From Mycobacterium adipatum (lineage in GTDB: Bacteria; Actinomycetota; Actinomycetes; Mycobacteriales; Mycobacteriaceae), in assembly GCF_001644575.1 (NCBI RefSeq), contig NZ_CP015596.1:2480001-2544000 (forward strand): a stretch of DNA of 64,000 nucleotides, given 5' to 3'. The first letter of the stretch is position 1; each line of letters begins with the position of its first letter. The position numbers were made by a program, and so were the translations under genes. Below, one piece after another: positions 39,286 to 49,509 of the stretch. A model generated the notes under the pieces. The model searched no databases and was not told the origin of the DNA. It worked only from the letters and a program-made list of their open reading frames with translations.

Positions 39286-40833
39286 TCAGGCGTCGACCAG
39301 TCCGTGGCGCAGCGCGTACATGCTGGCCCCGATGCGATTGGACGCGCCGATCTTGACGTAGGTGCGCTCGACGTGGTTGCGCGCGGTCTTCTCGCTGATC
39401 ACCAGTGCCGCGGCGATCTCCTTGTTCGACGCACCGCGGGCGACCAACCGCAGCACGTCCACCTCACGCGGCGTGAGTCCATCAGGCCGCAGGGTCGGGC
39501 CCGGGGATCGGTGACCGGCGGCGTGGGCCACCGCCTCGACCGCGGTCACATCCAACTCACCGGCGACCACTCTGTCGCGCAGCCGGCGCAACGCGGCCTG
39601 CGGGGACTGCTCGGCCCGATACGGCCTTGGCTCACAAGCCGACTGATAGCTCACCGCCGCGGCCAGAATCCGATCCGGGAGCCCGAGTGCCGAACCGGGT
39701 AGTCCGCGGGGGTATCCGGAGCCGTCCACGCATTCGTGGTGATTCCCGGCGATCCGGGCCACCGACTGCAGGCCGGGCACCCGGCTCAGGATCCGCACCG
39801 TCAGATAAGGATGCAGCCGCACCCGCTCGAACTCGCCTGCGCTCAACGGTCCCGGCTTGGACCAGATCTGGTTCGATACCCCGATCCGGCCCAGGTCGTG
39901 CACGTGGCCGGCGCGGCGGGTCAGCGCCACGGTGTCCGGGGCCAACCCCGCCGCCGTCGCGGCGGCGCCGGCCAACTGGGCCACCGCCCGGGAATGACCA
40001 AGAGTGAACGGGCATTTCAGATCCACGAAATCGCCGAGCGCCACCAGCATCGCATCCAGCCCGTCATCGTCGAGCGTCTCATGACGGTCCGGTGCCTCGT
40101 GCAGTGCGGCGGCCCACACGTCCCCGCGCGCCGCTCCGGCCAGGATCGCATCGGCGTCTTGTACGAACGCATCGACGACCTGCGGGTCGAACTGCCCGCC
40201 GCGACGGGTGGTGGCCAGCGCCACGGCGGCGTCGACGCCACCGGTGCGGTGGTGCACCTCGACCAGATCGGCCAACTGGGCGATCCGCATCTGGATGGGG
40301 ATGGCGTCGCCACCGATACCGGCCGGCATGCCGCCGCCGTCGTACCGCTCGAATGCGCAGGCCAGCCCCGCCTGCACCTCGGGACCCAGCCCCATCCGGT
40401 CGGCCAGCAGCGCCGCCGACGTGCAGTGCGAATGGATCATCCGTGACAGCTGGCCGCGGGCGTCGACCAGCAGCGCGGCCATCACATTCAGTCGCCGCCC
40501 CAACGGTTCGCCCCGGGCGATGTTGTTGACCAGGAAGCGCAGGAAAGGCAGTCCCTTGGCCTCCACCTGATAGGTGTCATGGCGGACGGCGATATCGTCG
40601 CCGAACCACCGGGCGTACTCGTGGGAGTCCGCGTGGCATCCGATCCACATGATGAGCGTCGTGTAGTAGACGGCGTCGCGTCGGGCCCCGCTCAGCCCCA
40701 GCCGATCGGCCAGCCGGGTCGCGATCAGCGCGGACCGCAGCATGTGCTCGCCGGGTTGGCCCAGACCCAGGTCCACGGCCACCGACAACGCGGCCAGCAA
40801 CTCGGCCCGGGTGGGTGTCTCGGCCGGCGCCAC
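39286..40833 (-). CDS. HD-GYP domain protein with C-terminal LuxR helix-turn-helix
   Basis: This protein of about 515 residues has a degenerate N-terminal HD-like region (1-200; ERYDGGGMPAG at 162-172), a complete HD-GYP domain (about 275-400; HD at H312-D313, H365-H366, GYP at 373-375), and a LuxR-type DNA-binding domain (about 450-515; LTPREVDVLRLVARGASNKE). HD-GYP domains hydrolyse cyclic-di-GMP or other nucleotides, so this could be a one-component regulator tying a nucleotide signal to transcription. The start is unsure: I use GTG 40833, with an ATG about 35 codons upstream as alternative. The frame beyond is antisense to clpX. Confidence 0.8.
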   Translation of the reverse strand: MAPAETPTRAELLAALSVAVDLGLGQPGEHMLRSALIATRLADRLGLSGARRDAVYYTTLIMWIGCHADSHEYARWFGDDIAVRHDTYQVEAKGLPFLRFLVNNIARGEPLGRRLNVMAALLVDARGQLSRMIHSHCTSAALLADRMGLGPEVQAGLACAFERYDGGGMPAGIGGDAIPIQMRIAQLADLVEVHHRTGGVDAAVALATTRRGGQFDPQVVDAFVQDADAILAGAARGDVWAAALHEAPDRHETLDDDGLDAMLVALGDFVDLKCPFTLGHSRAVAQLAGAAATAAGLAPDTVALTRRAGHVHDLGRIGVSNQIWSKPGPLSAGEFERVRLHPYLTVRILSRVPGLQSVARIAGNHHECVDGSGYPRGLPGSALGLPDRILAAAVSYQSACEPRPYRAEQSPQAALRRLRDRVVAGELDVTAVEAVAHAAGHRSPGPTLRPDGLTPREVDVLRLVARGASNKEIAAALVISEKTARNHVERTYVKIGASNRIGASMYALRHGLVDA

Positions 40834-41181
40834 CGGTTGATTATGCGCTTGTGCCCGCCGCGGGGTCACGGCTGTCGCGGTGCCCCGAAAACCCGCCGTC
40901 ACGCACTCGAACCGCCAGGTACTGTGGGAACCGGCGTACATCCGATCCGACCAGGTGATTTCAGACCGCAATCCCGTCACGGTGACGACACGCCAGGGAC
41001 ACGGACAGCGTGCCGCCGGGTGGTGGGCCACCGGGAGATATATGTTCTCCTGCACGCGAACAAATACCCCGACGCGATTCGGCCCTTCGGTCGCACCGTG
41101 ACGGAACGAACGGGTAGCGTCGGGTTCACACCCGGGGCAACCCACATTGAGTGACAGCGACAGGAAGTAGGACCCCCCCAC
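40834..41181. other. 348-bp spacer between the HD-GYP regulator and clpX
   Basis: This holds the divergent promoters of the two genes. I see GTCAC-G-GTGAC (40976-40986), a perfect 5-bp inverted repeat, and the ribosome site AGGAAGTAGG just before clpX. No convincing gene or RNA could be recognised. If the HD-GYP gene starts further upstream, it uses part of this spacer. Confidence 0.5.
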
Positions 41182-42462
<1,281 letters not shown>

Positions 42463-42471
42463 TCCCAGACC

Positions 42472-42516
42472 TGCAGCGAGGGTCGTGATCCACACCGGAT
42501 CACGACCCTCGCTGCA
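42472..42516. terminator. 20-bp perfect hairpin, bidirectional terminator
   Basis: TGCAGCGAGGGTCGTGATCC at 42472-42491 is exactly complementary to 42497-42516 across a five-base ACACC loop. It lies 9 bp after clpX and 3 bp from the convergent glycosyltransferase stop. It has no U tract. Confidence 0.8.
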
Positions 42517-42519
42517 TGT

Positions 42520-43824
42520 TCATGCCAGGGCGGGTTGCCGCTGGGTGATCACCTCGTCGATGAGCACGGCGATCTCGGCGATCCCGTCGCGGCGCGCGTA
42601 GGCCGCCTCCAACTCGCGGGCCCGGTGCCGGTAGCGATCGTCATCGAGGATCGCGCGCACCGCGCGGCGTATCTCGGCGGCGTCCGGGGTGCCGGTGCGC
42701 AGGTTGAGCCCGACCGCGAAGTGCTCGACCCGCGCGGCGACCTCCGGCTTGTCCTCGGTCTCTCCGGCGACCACCAGCGGCACGCCGTCGGACAGGGCGC
42801 GTTGCACGGCGCCGTACCCTCCGTTGGTCACCATGACGTCCACCATTGGCAGCAGCACATCGTGGGGCAGGTAGGTGGCGGCGAAGGTGTTGTCCGGCAA
42901 CGGCGACGGGAGCAGCGAGAGCGGCCGCCCGCCGGTGGTGACCACGACGGTGACATCCTCCTCGGCGAGCGCTTCGACGGTCGGCCCGATCAGCCGGCCC
43001 AGATCGGCATTGTCGACGGTGCCCTGGGTGACGTGCACGACCGGCCGGTCGCCGCGCAGCACGTCCCACCACCCGGGTGGCATGAAGTCCTCGCTCGGCA
43101 GCGGCGTGACCGCGCCGACGAACCGCACGTGCGCGGGCAGATCGCTGCGGTGGTACTCGAACTCGGGGATGGTCGGCACGATCACCCGGTCGGCGAGCAC
43201 CGCGCAGTCCAGCACGAAAACCGGCAGTGCCGGCAACCCCAGCGCGGTGAGCATCCGGTTGGCCGCCCGGTGCGCGGGCCGCAGCAGCACCTTCTGTGTC
43301 ACTACGGTGAGCAGCCGGTTGCGCAGCCGGCCGACCACGCCGGGCATCGGCGTGATGCCGGGCCCGCCGGGCGCGGTGTCCCTGCTGGTGAGGAACAGCG
43401 GCGTGGTGCTGTAGCTGAGGATCGGCGGCCTGGTCGCGGTGTCGTCGAGGAGCAGGGGCAGCGTGCCGAGAAAGAACGCGTCGGTGAGGATCACGTCATA
43501 GTCGCCCTCGGCCAGCAGTTCCCGCACGGCATTGAATTGGTGCGGAAGCGGACGGACGAAGATGTGCTCGACATCGAAGTTGATCCGCGCAATCCCAGAG
43601 GTCTCGGCGCGTCCGGGAAGGTCGGCGTCGAGCGCCGAATCCTCGTAGTCGGCGCCCAGCGGCAGCGGCCGCGCATCGGCACCGGTGGCGCGGATCGCGT
43701 CCGCGTGCCGGGCGCTGGTGAGCACGGTGACGCGGTCACCACGGGCGACGAGACCGCGGGCGACATTGAGCAGCGGTGCGATGTGTCCGACGGGCGGGCA
43801 GGAGGCGATCAAGATCTTCGGCAT
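42520..43824 (-). CDS. UDP-glycosyltransferase-like (GT1, MGT family) glycosyltransferase
   Basis: This 434-residue protein has a GT-B fold. The N-terminal half starts KILIASCPPVGHIAPLLNVA with the acceptor-side H. The C-terminal half has the donor-binding HDVLLPMVDVMVTNGGYGAV region followed by the EDKPEVAARV motif, which resembles macrolide and sterol glycosyltransferases. It likely glycosylates a small hydrophobic molecule or lipid. The acceptor is unknown. The IS481-type element ends 80 bp upstream of its start, so its original promoter or read-through from fdhD may have changed. Confidence 0.85.
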   Translation of the reverse strand: MPKILIASCPPVGHIAPLLNVARGLVARGDRVTVLTSARHADAIRATGADARPLPLGADYEDSALDADLPGRAETSGIARINFDVEHIFVRPLPHQFNAVRELLAEGDYDVILTDAFFLGTLPLLLDDTATRPPILSYSTTPLFLTSRDTAPGGPGITPMPGVVGRLRNRLLTVVTQKVLLRPAHRAANRMLTALGLPALPVFVLDCAVLADRVIVPTIPEFEYHRSDLPAHVRFVGAVTPLPSEDFMPPGWWDVLRGDRPVVHVTQGTVDNADLGRLIGPTVEALAEEDVTVVVTTGGRPLSLLPSPLPDNTFAATYLPHDVLLPMVDVMVTNGGYGAVQRALSDGVPLVVAGETEDKPEVAARVEHFAVGLNLRTGTPDAAEIRRAVRAILDDDRYRHRARELEAAYARRDGIAEIAVLIDEVITQRQPALA

Positions 43825-43897
43825 GCCGACGATGCTGGTTGATCAGCAGTGTCCGCGCATGGAGGTTCTGTGGAGAACCGGTGGAGGTTGTCGGCCG

Positions 43898-43903
43898 GCT
43901 AGC
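43898..43903 (+). repeat. target site duplication, left copy
   Basis: GCTAGC directly abuts the left terminal inverted repeat and is repeated at 44998-45003 beyond the right end. Confidence 0.85.
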
Positions 43904-43926
43904 TGTTGTGACCTGACACGTTGTTG
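43904..43926 (+). repeat. IS terminal inverted repeat, left
   Basis: This 23-bp end begins TGTTGTGACCTGACACG and abuts the transposase stop codon. It mismatches the right end at positions 4, 14 and 16. Confidence 0.88.
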
Positions 43927-44898
43927 TCAGGCGGCGAGTCGGCTGATGGGTGGGTGTCCGCCGAGGGCGGAGTGGCCTCGTTGAGTGTTGTAGCGGTGTA
44001 GGAATCGGTCAAGTCCTCGTTTTCGTAGGCTGTTGGATGTCCAGGGGCGGGCGTAGGCCCATTCGTTGAGCAGGGTGCGGTTGAAGCGTTCGGCTTTGCC
44101 GTTGGTCCAGGGGCAGCCGGGTTTGATGAACCGGCGTTTGAGTCCCCAGGCCGTGCACACCCAGCCCCAGTTGGTGCCGTGTCGGTAGACCATGGCGTTG
44201 TCGGTCAGCAGCCGACGCACCCGCACACCGTGGCTGGCGAACCATTCCAACGCTCGGTGCAAGAATCCCGCGCAGGTCAGGTCTTTCTCGTCGGTGAGTA
44301 CCTCGCTGTAGGCCAGCCGGGTGTGGTCGTCGATGGCGGTGTGCACGTAGTCGTAGCCGATGCGGGTCTTCTTGTGCCGGTTGGCCACTGACACCGCGGC
44401 GTCGCGGCCGTGCAGGCGCCACCCGCCGCCTTTGGGGATGCGGCCCAGCTTCTTGACGTCGACGTGGACCATTGATCCTGGGGTGCGGTGCTCGTAGCGG
44501 TTGGGGCTGCGCCGCGACGAGCGCACCGGCTCACCGGTGATCGGGTCGATTGCACTCAAATGCGGTACCTGGTGACGCGCCAGGATCCGTCCCACCGTCG
44601 AGGCGTGCATCCCAAGTTCAGCAGCCAGCATGACTGCGCCACGCTTGCGGCGTCGCCGCGCGGCGAGCACCTTCTTCTCGACTCGGTCGCTGGTGCGCCG
44701 GGGCATCCGGTGCGGACGCGAGGACCGGTCAGCGAGGGCTTCGTCACCACCTTCGGCGTATCGGCGCAGCCACTTGTAGACCGTGGCCCGCGAAATTCCC
44801 AGTTGTTCAGCAACCTGCGCGGGCGGCCAGCCGGCCGCGACACGCTCCACGATCAAGCGACGTGCGAACAGGTTGGTACGGGCGTTAGCGTGAGACAC
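43927..44898 (-). CDS. IS481-family transposase
   Basis: This intact 323-residue DDE transposase has an N-terminal helix-turn-helix (about 20-48, AQVAEQLGISRATVYKWLRR), a second DNA-binding helical unit with GMHASTVGRILARH, and an RNase-H-like catalytic domain. The catalytic triad is D147 (VHVDV), D233 (LLTDN) and E270 (TNGKAE, after KPGCPW), and the spacing of the last two fits the IS481 family. No frameshift or stop was seen. An AGGAGG lies just before the ATG. The gene fills the element and ends at the left inverted repeat. Confidence 0.95.
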   Translation of the reverse strand: MSHANARTNLFARRLIVERVAAGWPPAQVAEQLGISRATVYKWLRRYAEGGDEALADRSSRPHRMPRRTSDRVEKKVLAARRRRKRGAVMLAAELGMHASTVGRILARHQVPHLSAIDPITGEPVRSSRRSPNRYEHRTPGSMVHVDVKKLGRIPKGGGWRLHGRDAAVSVANRHKKTRIGYDYVHTAIDDHTRLAYSEVLTDEKDLTCAGFLHRALEWFASHGVRVRRLLTDNAMVYRHGTNWGWVCTAWGLKRRFIKPGCPWTNGKAERFNRTLLNEWAYARPWTSNSLRKRGLDRFLHRYNTQRGHSALGGHPPISRLAA

Positions 44899-44974
44899 GA
44901 GGACCTCCTACGGGTGAATGCCAGACACATCCACTCCGTCAGGAGGTCCTCCCCATTTCAAGCAGGCGCGCCGT

Positions 44975-44997
44975 CAACAACCTCTCAGGTCACGACA
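44975..44997 (-). repeat. IS terminal inverted repeat, right
   Basis: On the reverse strand this 23-bp end begins TGTCGTGACCTGAGAGG. It lies 76 bp upstream of the transposase start. Confidence 0.88.
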
Positions 44998-45003
44998 GCT
45001 AGC
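44998..45003 (+). repeat. target site duplication, right copy
   Basis: GCTAGC, the direct repeat of 43898-43903. On the minus strand it contains the TAG stop of fdhD at 44999-45001. Confidence 0.85.
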
Positions 45004-45823
45004 TGCGCACCCGGTCGGGCCGGGTGTAGACGTTCATCGAGTCGCCGCGCAGAAACGCCACCAGCGTCACACCGGACTGGGCGGCCAGGTCGACCGCCAA
45101 CGAGGACGGTGCGGACACCGCTGCCAGCAACGGGATTCCGGCCATCACCGCCTTCTGGGTGAGCTCGAAGGACGCCCGGCCGCTGACCAGCAGCACGGTG
45201 CCGGTCAGCGGTACCCGGCCCGATTCCAGGGCCCAGCCGATGACCTTGTCGACGGCGTTGTGCCTGCCGATGTCCTCGCGCACCACCAGTGCGGTGCCGT
45301 GCGCGTCGAACAACGCGGCGCCGTGCAGGCCGCCGGTGGCCGCGAACACCTTCTGCCGGTCGCGCAGCCTGGTGGGCAGCGCCGACAGGGTGGCTGCATC
45401 GACGATGAGGGGATCGTCGCCGGGGGCGTGCTTGCTGCTCAGACGCACGGCCTCCAGCGACGCCTTCCCGCACACCCCGCAGGAGGAGGTGGTGTAGAAG
45501 TTGCGGGTGACATCCACGTCAGGCATCGGGACACCGTGCGCCAGGGTCACGTCGAGCACGTTGTAGGAGTTGACACCGTCTTCCCCGGCGCCGCGGCAGT
45601 ACTGCACGGCGGCGATGTCCGCACGCCGGGTGACCAGTCCCTCGGTGAGCAGAAATCCCTGTGCCAGTTCGACATCGGATCCGGGTGTGCGCATCGTGAC
45701 AGTCAGCGGGGTGCCGTTGACGCGGATCTCCAAGGGTTCCTCGACGGCCAGCGTCTCGGGCCGGGCGGTGGCATCGTCGGCGGTCACGTGCTGCACCCGC
45801 CGGCGCGCGGTCACCCTACCCAT
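44999..45823 (-). CDS. fdhD: formate dehydrogenase accessory sulfurtransferase FdhD
   Basis: This 274-residue protein matches FdhD, which passes sulfur from a Cys desulfurase to the molybdenum cofactor of formate dehydrogenase. The essential Cys pair is in SCGVCG. The C-terminal [13 protein letters not shown] and the [11 protein letters not shown] segment are family signatures. It overlaps fdhF by 8 bases, as in the M. tuberculosis fdhF-fdhD pair, so it is co-translated with its client. The IS inserted exactly at its 3' end; the stop codon survives in the duplicated target. Confidence 0.95.
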   Translation of the reverse strand: MGRVTARRRVQHVTADDATARPETLAVEEPLEIRVNGTPLTVTMRTPGSDVELAQGFLLTEGLVTRRADIAAVQYCRGAGEDGVNSYNVLDVTLAHGVPMPDVDVTRNFYTTSSCGVCGKASLEAVRLSSKHAPGDDPLIVDAATLSALPTRLRDRQKVFAATGGLHGAALFDAHGTALVVREDIGRHNAVDKVIGWALESGRVPLTGTVLLVSGRASFELTQKAVMAGIPLLAAVSAPSSLAVDLAAQSGVTLVAFLRGDSMNVYTRPDRVRS

Positions 45824-48191
45824 CGTTACTTCCCGTCGCTTCGCTCGCCCGGGGGAGCGCTTCCAGCCGGATCACCACGGCCTTGGATACCGGCGTGTTC
45901 GACCGTGCCGCAACATGATCCAGCGCCACCAGGGGGTTGGTTTCCGGATAGTAAGCCGCCGCGTTACCGACCGGCGTGGCGTAGGGCACCACCCGGAAGT
46001 TCTTCGCCCGGCGTTCCTGGCCGCCGAACTCCGAGACCAGGTCGACGCGGTCACCGTCGCGCAGCCCGAACGCGGCGATATCGGCGGGGTTGAGGAAAAC
46101 CACCCGGCGCCCGCCGCTGACGCCGCGGTAGCGGTCGTCGAGCCCGTAGATGGTGGTGTTGTACTGGTCGTGGCTGCGCAGGGTCTGCAGGATCAGCCGG
46201 CCCTCGGGTACCGGGACCCATTCCAGCGGGTGCACCGCGAAATTGGCTTTGCCGGTGGCGGTGTGGAATTCGCGGGAATCCCGGGGCGGGTGGGGCAGCT
46301 GGAAACCGTCTGGTTGACGCACCCGGGTGTTGTAGTCCTCGCAGCCCGGCACCACGTCGGCGATGGCATCGCGAATGCGGTCGTAGTCGGCGTTGAACTC
46401 CTCCCACTCGACGGGGTGGTCGGGGCCGAGCAGGGTGCGGGCCAGCTGGCAGACGATGGCGACCTCGCTGCGCAGCCGATCGCTGGCCGGTGTCAGGCTG
46501 CCGCGGGACAGATGCACCATGGACATCGAGTCCTCCACGGAGACCAGTTGTTTGCCTGAGGCCTGGAGGTCGCGGTCGGTGCGGCCCAGTGTCGGCAGGA
46601 TCAGCGCTGTCTTGCCGTGCACCAGGTGGCTGCGGTTGAGTTTCGTCGAGATCTGCACCGTGAGTGTGCAGTTGCGCAGTGCGGCCTCGGTGACCTCGGT
46701 GTCGGGGGTGGCCGAGACGAAGTTGCCACCCATTCCGATGAAGGTCTTGGCGTGGCCGTCGCGCATGGCCCGGATGGCGTCCACGGTGTCATGCCCGTGC
46801 CGGCGCGGGCTGGTGATCCCGAACCGGGAATCCAGTGCGTCCAGGAATGATTCGGGCATCTTCTCCCAGATGCCCATGGTGCGATCACCCTGCACATTCG
46901 AGTGGCCGCGTACCGGGCACACCCCGGCGCCCGGCTTGCCGATCATGCCGCGCAGCAACAGCAGATTGGTGGCCTCACCGATGGTGGCGACCGCATGCCG
47001 CTGCTGGGTGAGGCCCATCGCCCAGCAGATCACCGTTCGCTCGGAGCGGCTGAGGATGTCGGCGACCCGGCGCAATTGGCCCTCGTCGACACCGGTTGCT
47101 TCCAGCACCGTGCCCAGATCGACGGCGCGGGTCTGGCGTTCGTACTCAGCGAAGCCCGCGCAGTGCGTATCGACGAAGTCGCGGTCGACCACCGTGCCGG
47201 GCGCGCGATCTTCGGCCTCGAACAACAAGCGGCCCAATCCTGCGAACAGCGCCATATCGCCGCCGATCCGGATCTGCACGAACTCGTCGGCGATCGGGGT
47301 GCCGTGGCCGACCACGCCGTGCACCTTCTGCGGGTCTTTGAATCTGATCAGCCCGGCCTCGGGCAACGGGTTGACCGCGATGACGGTGGCGCCGTTGGCC
47401 TTGGCCTTTTCCAGGGTGGACAGCATCCGCGGATGGTTGGTCCCCGGGTTCTGGCCGGCGATCAGGATCACGTCGGCGTGCACCACGTCATCGACGGTCA
47501 CCGAACCCTTGCCGATGCCGATCGAGTCGGTGAGTGCGGTGCCCGATGATTCGTGGCACATGTTCGAGCAGTCCGGCAGGTTGTTGGTGCCGAAACTGCG
47601 CACCAGCAGTTGGTAGAGGAAAGCGGCCTCGTTGCTGGTGCGTCCCGAGGTGTAGAACACTGCCTCGTCGGGGGAGGCCAGATCGTGCAGGTGGTCGGCG
47701 ATCAGCCGGTAGGCGTCATCCCACTCGATGGGTGCGTAGTGGGTGGCACCGGGCCGCAGCACCATCGGATGGGTGAGCCGGCCCTGCTGAGACAGCCAGT
47801 ATTCGGGCTTGGCGGACAATTCGGCGACCGAGTGGCGCGCGAAGAAGTCGGTGGTCACGACGCGTTTGGTGGCTTCTTCCGCGACGGCCTTGGCACCGTT
47901 CTCGCAGAATTCGGCCAGTTTGCGGCCACCGTGCTCCTCGGGCCAGGCGCAGCCGGGGCAGTCGAATCCGTGCCGCTGGTTCAGCCTGGACAGGGTGGCG
48001 GCGGTGCGCAGCGGACCCATCTCGCTGAATCCACGCTGCATGCTGACCATGACCGCCTTGACGCCGGCGGCCTCGTGCTTGGCGCCGGTGATCTCGATAT
48101 CGCGCTCGTCGTAGCTCGCGTCGACGTCTCCGGTCATATCGTCCAGGCTAACCGTCGACGGCCGTGGCTCACGGTGATCAGTATTTGCCAT
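45816..48191 (-). CDS. fdhF: molybdopterin formate dehydrogenase-like oxidoreductase (FdhF/YdeP family)
   Basis: This 791-residue protein is a molybdopterin-bis-MGD oxidoreductase of the YdeP/FdhF branch (Rv2900c type). The short N-terminal Fe-S motif is [10 protein letters not shown] (C78, C81). The cofactor-binding domains carry [38 protein letters not shown] and the C-terminal dinucleotide-binding domain. It probably oxidises formate or reduces a related compound in the cytosol; electron partners are not encoded nearby. fdhD follows in an 8-base overlap, and a LysR regulator diverges only 30 bp away. Confidence 0.9.
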   Translation of the reverse strand: MANTDHREPRPSTVSLDDMTGDVDASYDERDIEITGAKHEAAGVKAVMVSMQRGFSEMGPLRTAATLSRLNQRHGFDCPGCAWPEEHGGRKLAEFCENGAKAVAEEATKRVVTTDFFARHSVAELSAKPEYWLSQQGRLTHPMVLRPGATHYAPIEWDDAYRLIADHLHDLASPDEAVFYTSGRTSNEAAFLYQLLVRSFGTNNLPDCSNMCHESSGTALTDSIGIGKGSVTVDDVVHADVILIAGQNPGTNHPRMLSTLEKAKANGATVIAVNPLPEAGLIRFKDPQKVHGVVGHGTPIADEFVQIRIGGDMALFAGLGRLLFEAEDRAPGTVVDRDFVDTHCAGFAEYERQTRAVDLGTVLEATGVDEGQLRRVADILSRSERTVICWAMGLTQQRHAVATIGEATNLLLLRGMIGKPGAGVCPVRGHSNVQGDRTMGIWEKMPESFLDALDSRFGITSPRRHGHDTVDAIRAMRDGHAKTFIGMGGNFVSATPDTEVTEAALRNCTLTVQISTKLNRSHLVHGKTALILPTLGRTDRDLQASGKQLVSVEDSMSMVHLSRGSLTPASDRLRSEVAIVCQLARTLLGPDHPVEWEEFNADYDRIRDAIADVVPGCEDYNTRVRQPDGFQLPHPPRDSREFHTATGKANFAVHPLEWVPVPEGRLILQTLRSHDQYNTTIYGLDDRYRGVSGGRRVVFLNPADIAAFGLRDGDRVDLVSEFGGQERRAKNFRVVPYATPVGNAAAYYPETNPLVALDHVAARSNTPVSKAVVIRLEALPRASEATGSNDG

Positions 48192-48203
48192 TTCACATGC
48201 AGT

Positions 48204-48220
48204 GATAGACGGTGTCTATC
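48204..48220. promoter_or_regulatory. LysR-type operator palindrome between fdhF and its regulator
   Basis: GATAGAC-GGT-GTCTATC is a perfect 7-bp inverted repeat with the LysR T-N11-A signature inside (T48206, A48218). It fills most of the 30-bp spacer and ends one base before the regulator ATG. Confidence 0.75.
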
Positions 48221-48221
48221 G

Positions 48222-49166
48222 ATGGCAAGTGACATGCTTCTGCAACACCTTGACTACCTCCTGGCGCTGGCCGCCGAACGGCATTTCGGGCGGGCCGCCG
48301 CGCGCTGCCATGTCAGCCAGCCGACACTGTCCGTCGCGATCCGGCGTCTGGAGAAGGATCTGGGCATCGTCATCGTGCAGCGCGGTCACCGCTTCGAGGG
48401 CTTCACCGAGGAGGGCCGGCGCGTCGTGACATGGGCCCAGCGGATCATTGCCGAACGCGACGACATGCTGGCCGACCTGGAACGCATGCGCGGCCGGTTG
48501 ACCGTGACCGCCCGCCTGGGCGCCATTCCCACCGCGGTGCCCGCGAGCCCGTTCATCAGCGGCGAGTTCCTGCGCCGCAACCCCGCGGCATCGGTGCGCA
48601 TCGAGGCCCTGTCGTCCCGCGAGATCGCGCGACAGCTGGCCGACTTCGAGATCGACGCCGGACTGACCTACCTCGACGACGAGGCCCCGCCCGGGACCAG
48701 GTCCGTGGTGCTGTACCGGGAGCAATACGTCCTGGTGGCTCCGGCGGCGAACCACTTGATGAACGCGCCCGAGGTCGCCTGGTCCGACGCGGCGGGCCTG
48801 GAGCTGTGCGTGCTGATGACCACGATGCGCAACCGGCGCATCCTGGACGCCAACATGGCCGCCGAAGGGGTGCAGTACCGACCTGTCGTGGAGGCGGCGT
48901 CGGTCGACGCGCTCTACGCCCATCTGTCGCACTCGGGGCGGGCGACGATCGCGTCCACGGCCTGGTTGCCGCAGCTCGGGGTGCCGGCGGGCTTCGCCGC
49001 ACGACCGATGGTGCAGCACGGGCCGCGGCCGGTGATCGGACTCGTCGTGCCGGACCGGGCACCGGCCTCGATCGTCGCGGCCGCCCTCGCCGAGGTGGCC
49101 GACGACGTGGACCTCGAAGCGCATATCGCGGCCGCCTGGGATGCCGCAGGCGACCGGCGCGGGTAG
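48222..49166 (+). CDS. LysR-family transcriptional regulator
   Basis: This 314-residue regulator has an N-terminal winged helix (about 5-62: LLQHLDYLLALAAERHFGRA, then VSQPTLSVAIRRLEKDLG) and a C-terminal LysR substrate-binding domain with two alpha/beta lobes. It diverges from fdhF with a T-N11-A palindrome between, so it probably controls formate dehydrogenase expression. The operator abuts ATG 48222; if that start is right, the mRNA would be leaderless or nearly so. ATG 48234, four codons in, is an alternative. Confidence 0.9.
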   Translation: MASDMLLQHLDYLLALAAERHFGRAAARCHVSQPTLSVAIRRLEKDLGIVIVQRGHRFEGFTEEGRRVVTWAQRIIAERDDMLADLERMRGRLTVTARLGAIPTAVPASPFISGEFLRRNPAASVRIEALSSREIARQLADFEIDAGLTYLDDEAPPGTRSVVLYREQYVLVAPAANHLMNAPEVAWSDAAGLELCVLMTTMRNRRILDANMAAEGVQYRPVVEAASVDALYAHLSHSGRATIASTAWLPQLGVPAGFAARPMVQHGPRPVIGLVVPDRAPASIVAAALAEVADDVDLEAHIAAAWDAAGDRRG

Positions 49167-49509
49167 CTCGGAGCTCCCGCGCGACTGCAACTGCGTCGGC
49201 ATTCGCTGCGGTACGGGCGAAACTCGCGTACCGGTTGCTTCAAGGCTGCTTAGAGCGACCGGTACGCGAGTTTCGCCACGAAAATGGGGCGCAAACGAGG
49301 ACGGCTAGCCTGCCGGTCCCCAGTCAGTGACTCGAAGTCGCAGGCCGAGGGGGCCCACCGCCGCCACGACGCGCACACGTTGTCGAGCACCGATGTGCAC
49401 CGCATTCCGGTGTTGACGCCGGCGTAACAAGTTCGGCATCCGGTGTTCCTATCGTTGGCCGGTCAACGTCCGTCGAGTAGCTGGCGGACCGCAGTGCAAA
49501 GGAATTCCA
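49167..49509. other. 343-bp spacer with a long perfect hairpin
   Basis: The main content is the hairpin at 49216-49277, described separately. After it come about 230 bp that must hold the promoter of the glutamine synthetase gene. I see no gene there. A GTAAC at 49427-49431 might be half of a GlnR site, but the second half is missing. Confidence 0.5.
49216..49277. terminator. long inverted repeat / probable terminator after the LysR gene
   Basis: GGCGAAACTCGCGTACCGGT at 49216-49235 is the exact complement of 49258-49277. The stem extends inward by about four pairs with one G-U, leaving a loop of about 14 bases. It follows the LysR stop by 49 bp. Confidence 0.65.

Larger units (their letters stand above)
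43904..44997. mobile_element. IS481-family insertion sequence, complete
   Basis: The 1094-bp element is bounded by imperfect terminal inverted repeats of 23 bp (43904-43926 and 44975-44997; 20 of 23 identical, starting TGTTGTGACCTGA and TGTCGTGACCTGA) and flanked by a 6-bp GCTAGC duplication. It carries one intact transposase gene and so is probably still active or recently inserted. The insertion lies between fdhD and the glycosyltransferase, and its right target copy contains the fdhD stop codon. Confidence 0.92.

Noticed and set aside
49420..49450. GlnR box before the type III glutamine synthetase
   Set aside because: Only one GTAAC half-site was found; the second GNAAC half at the right spacing is missing.
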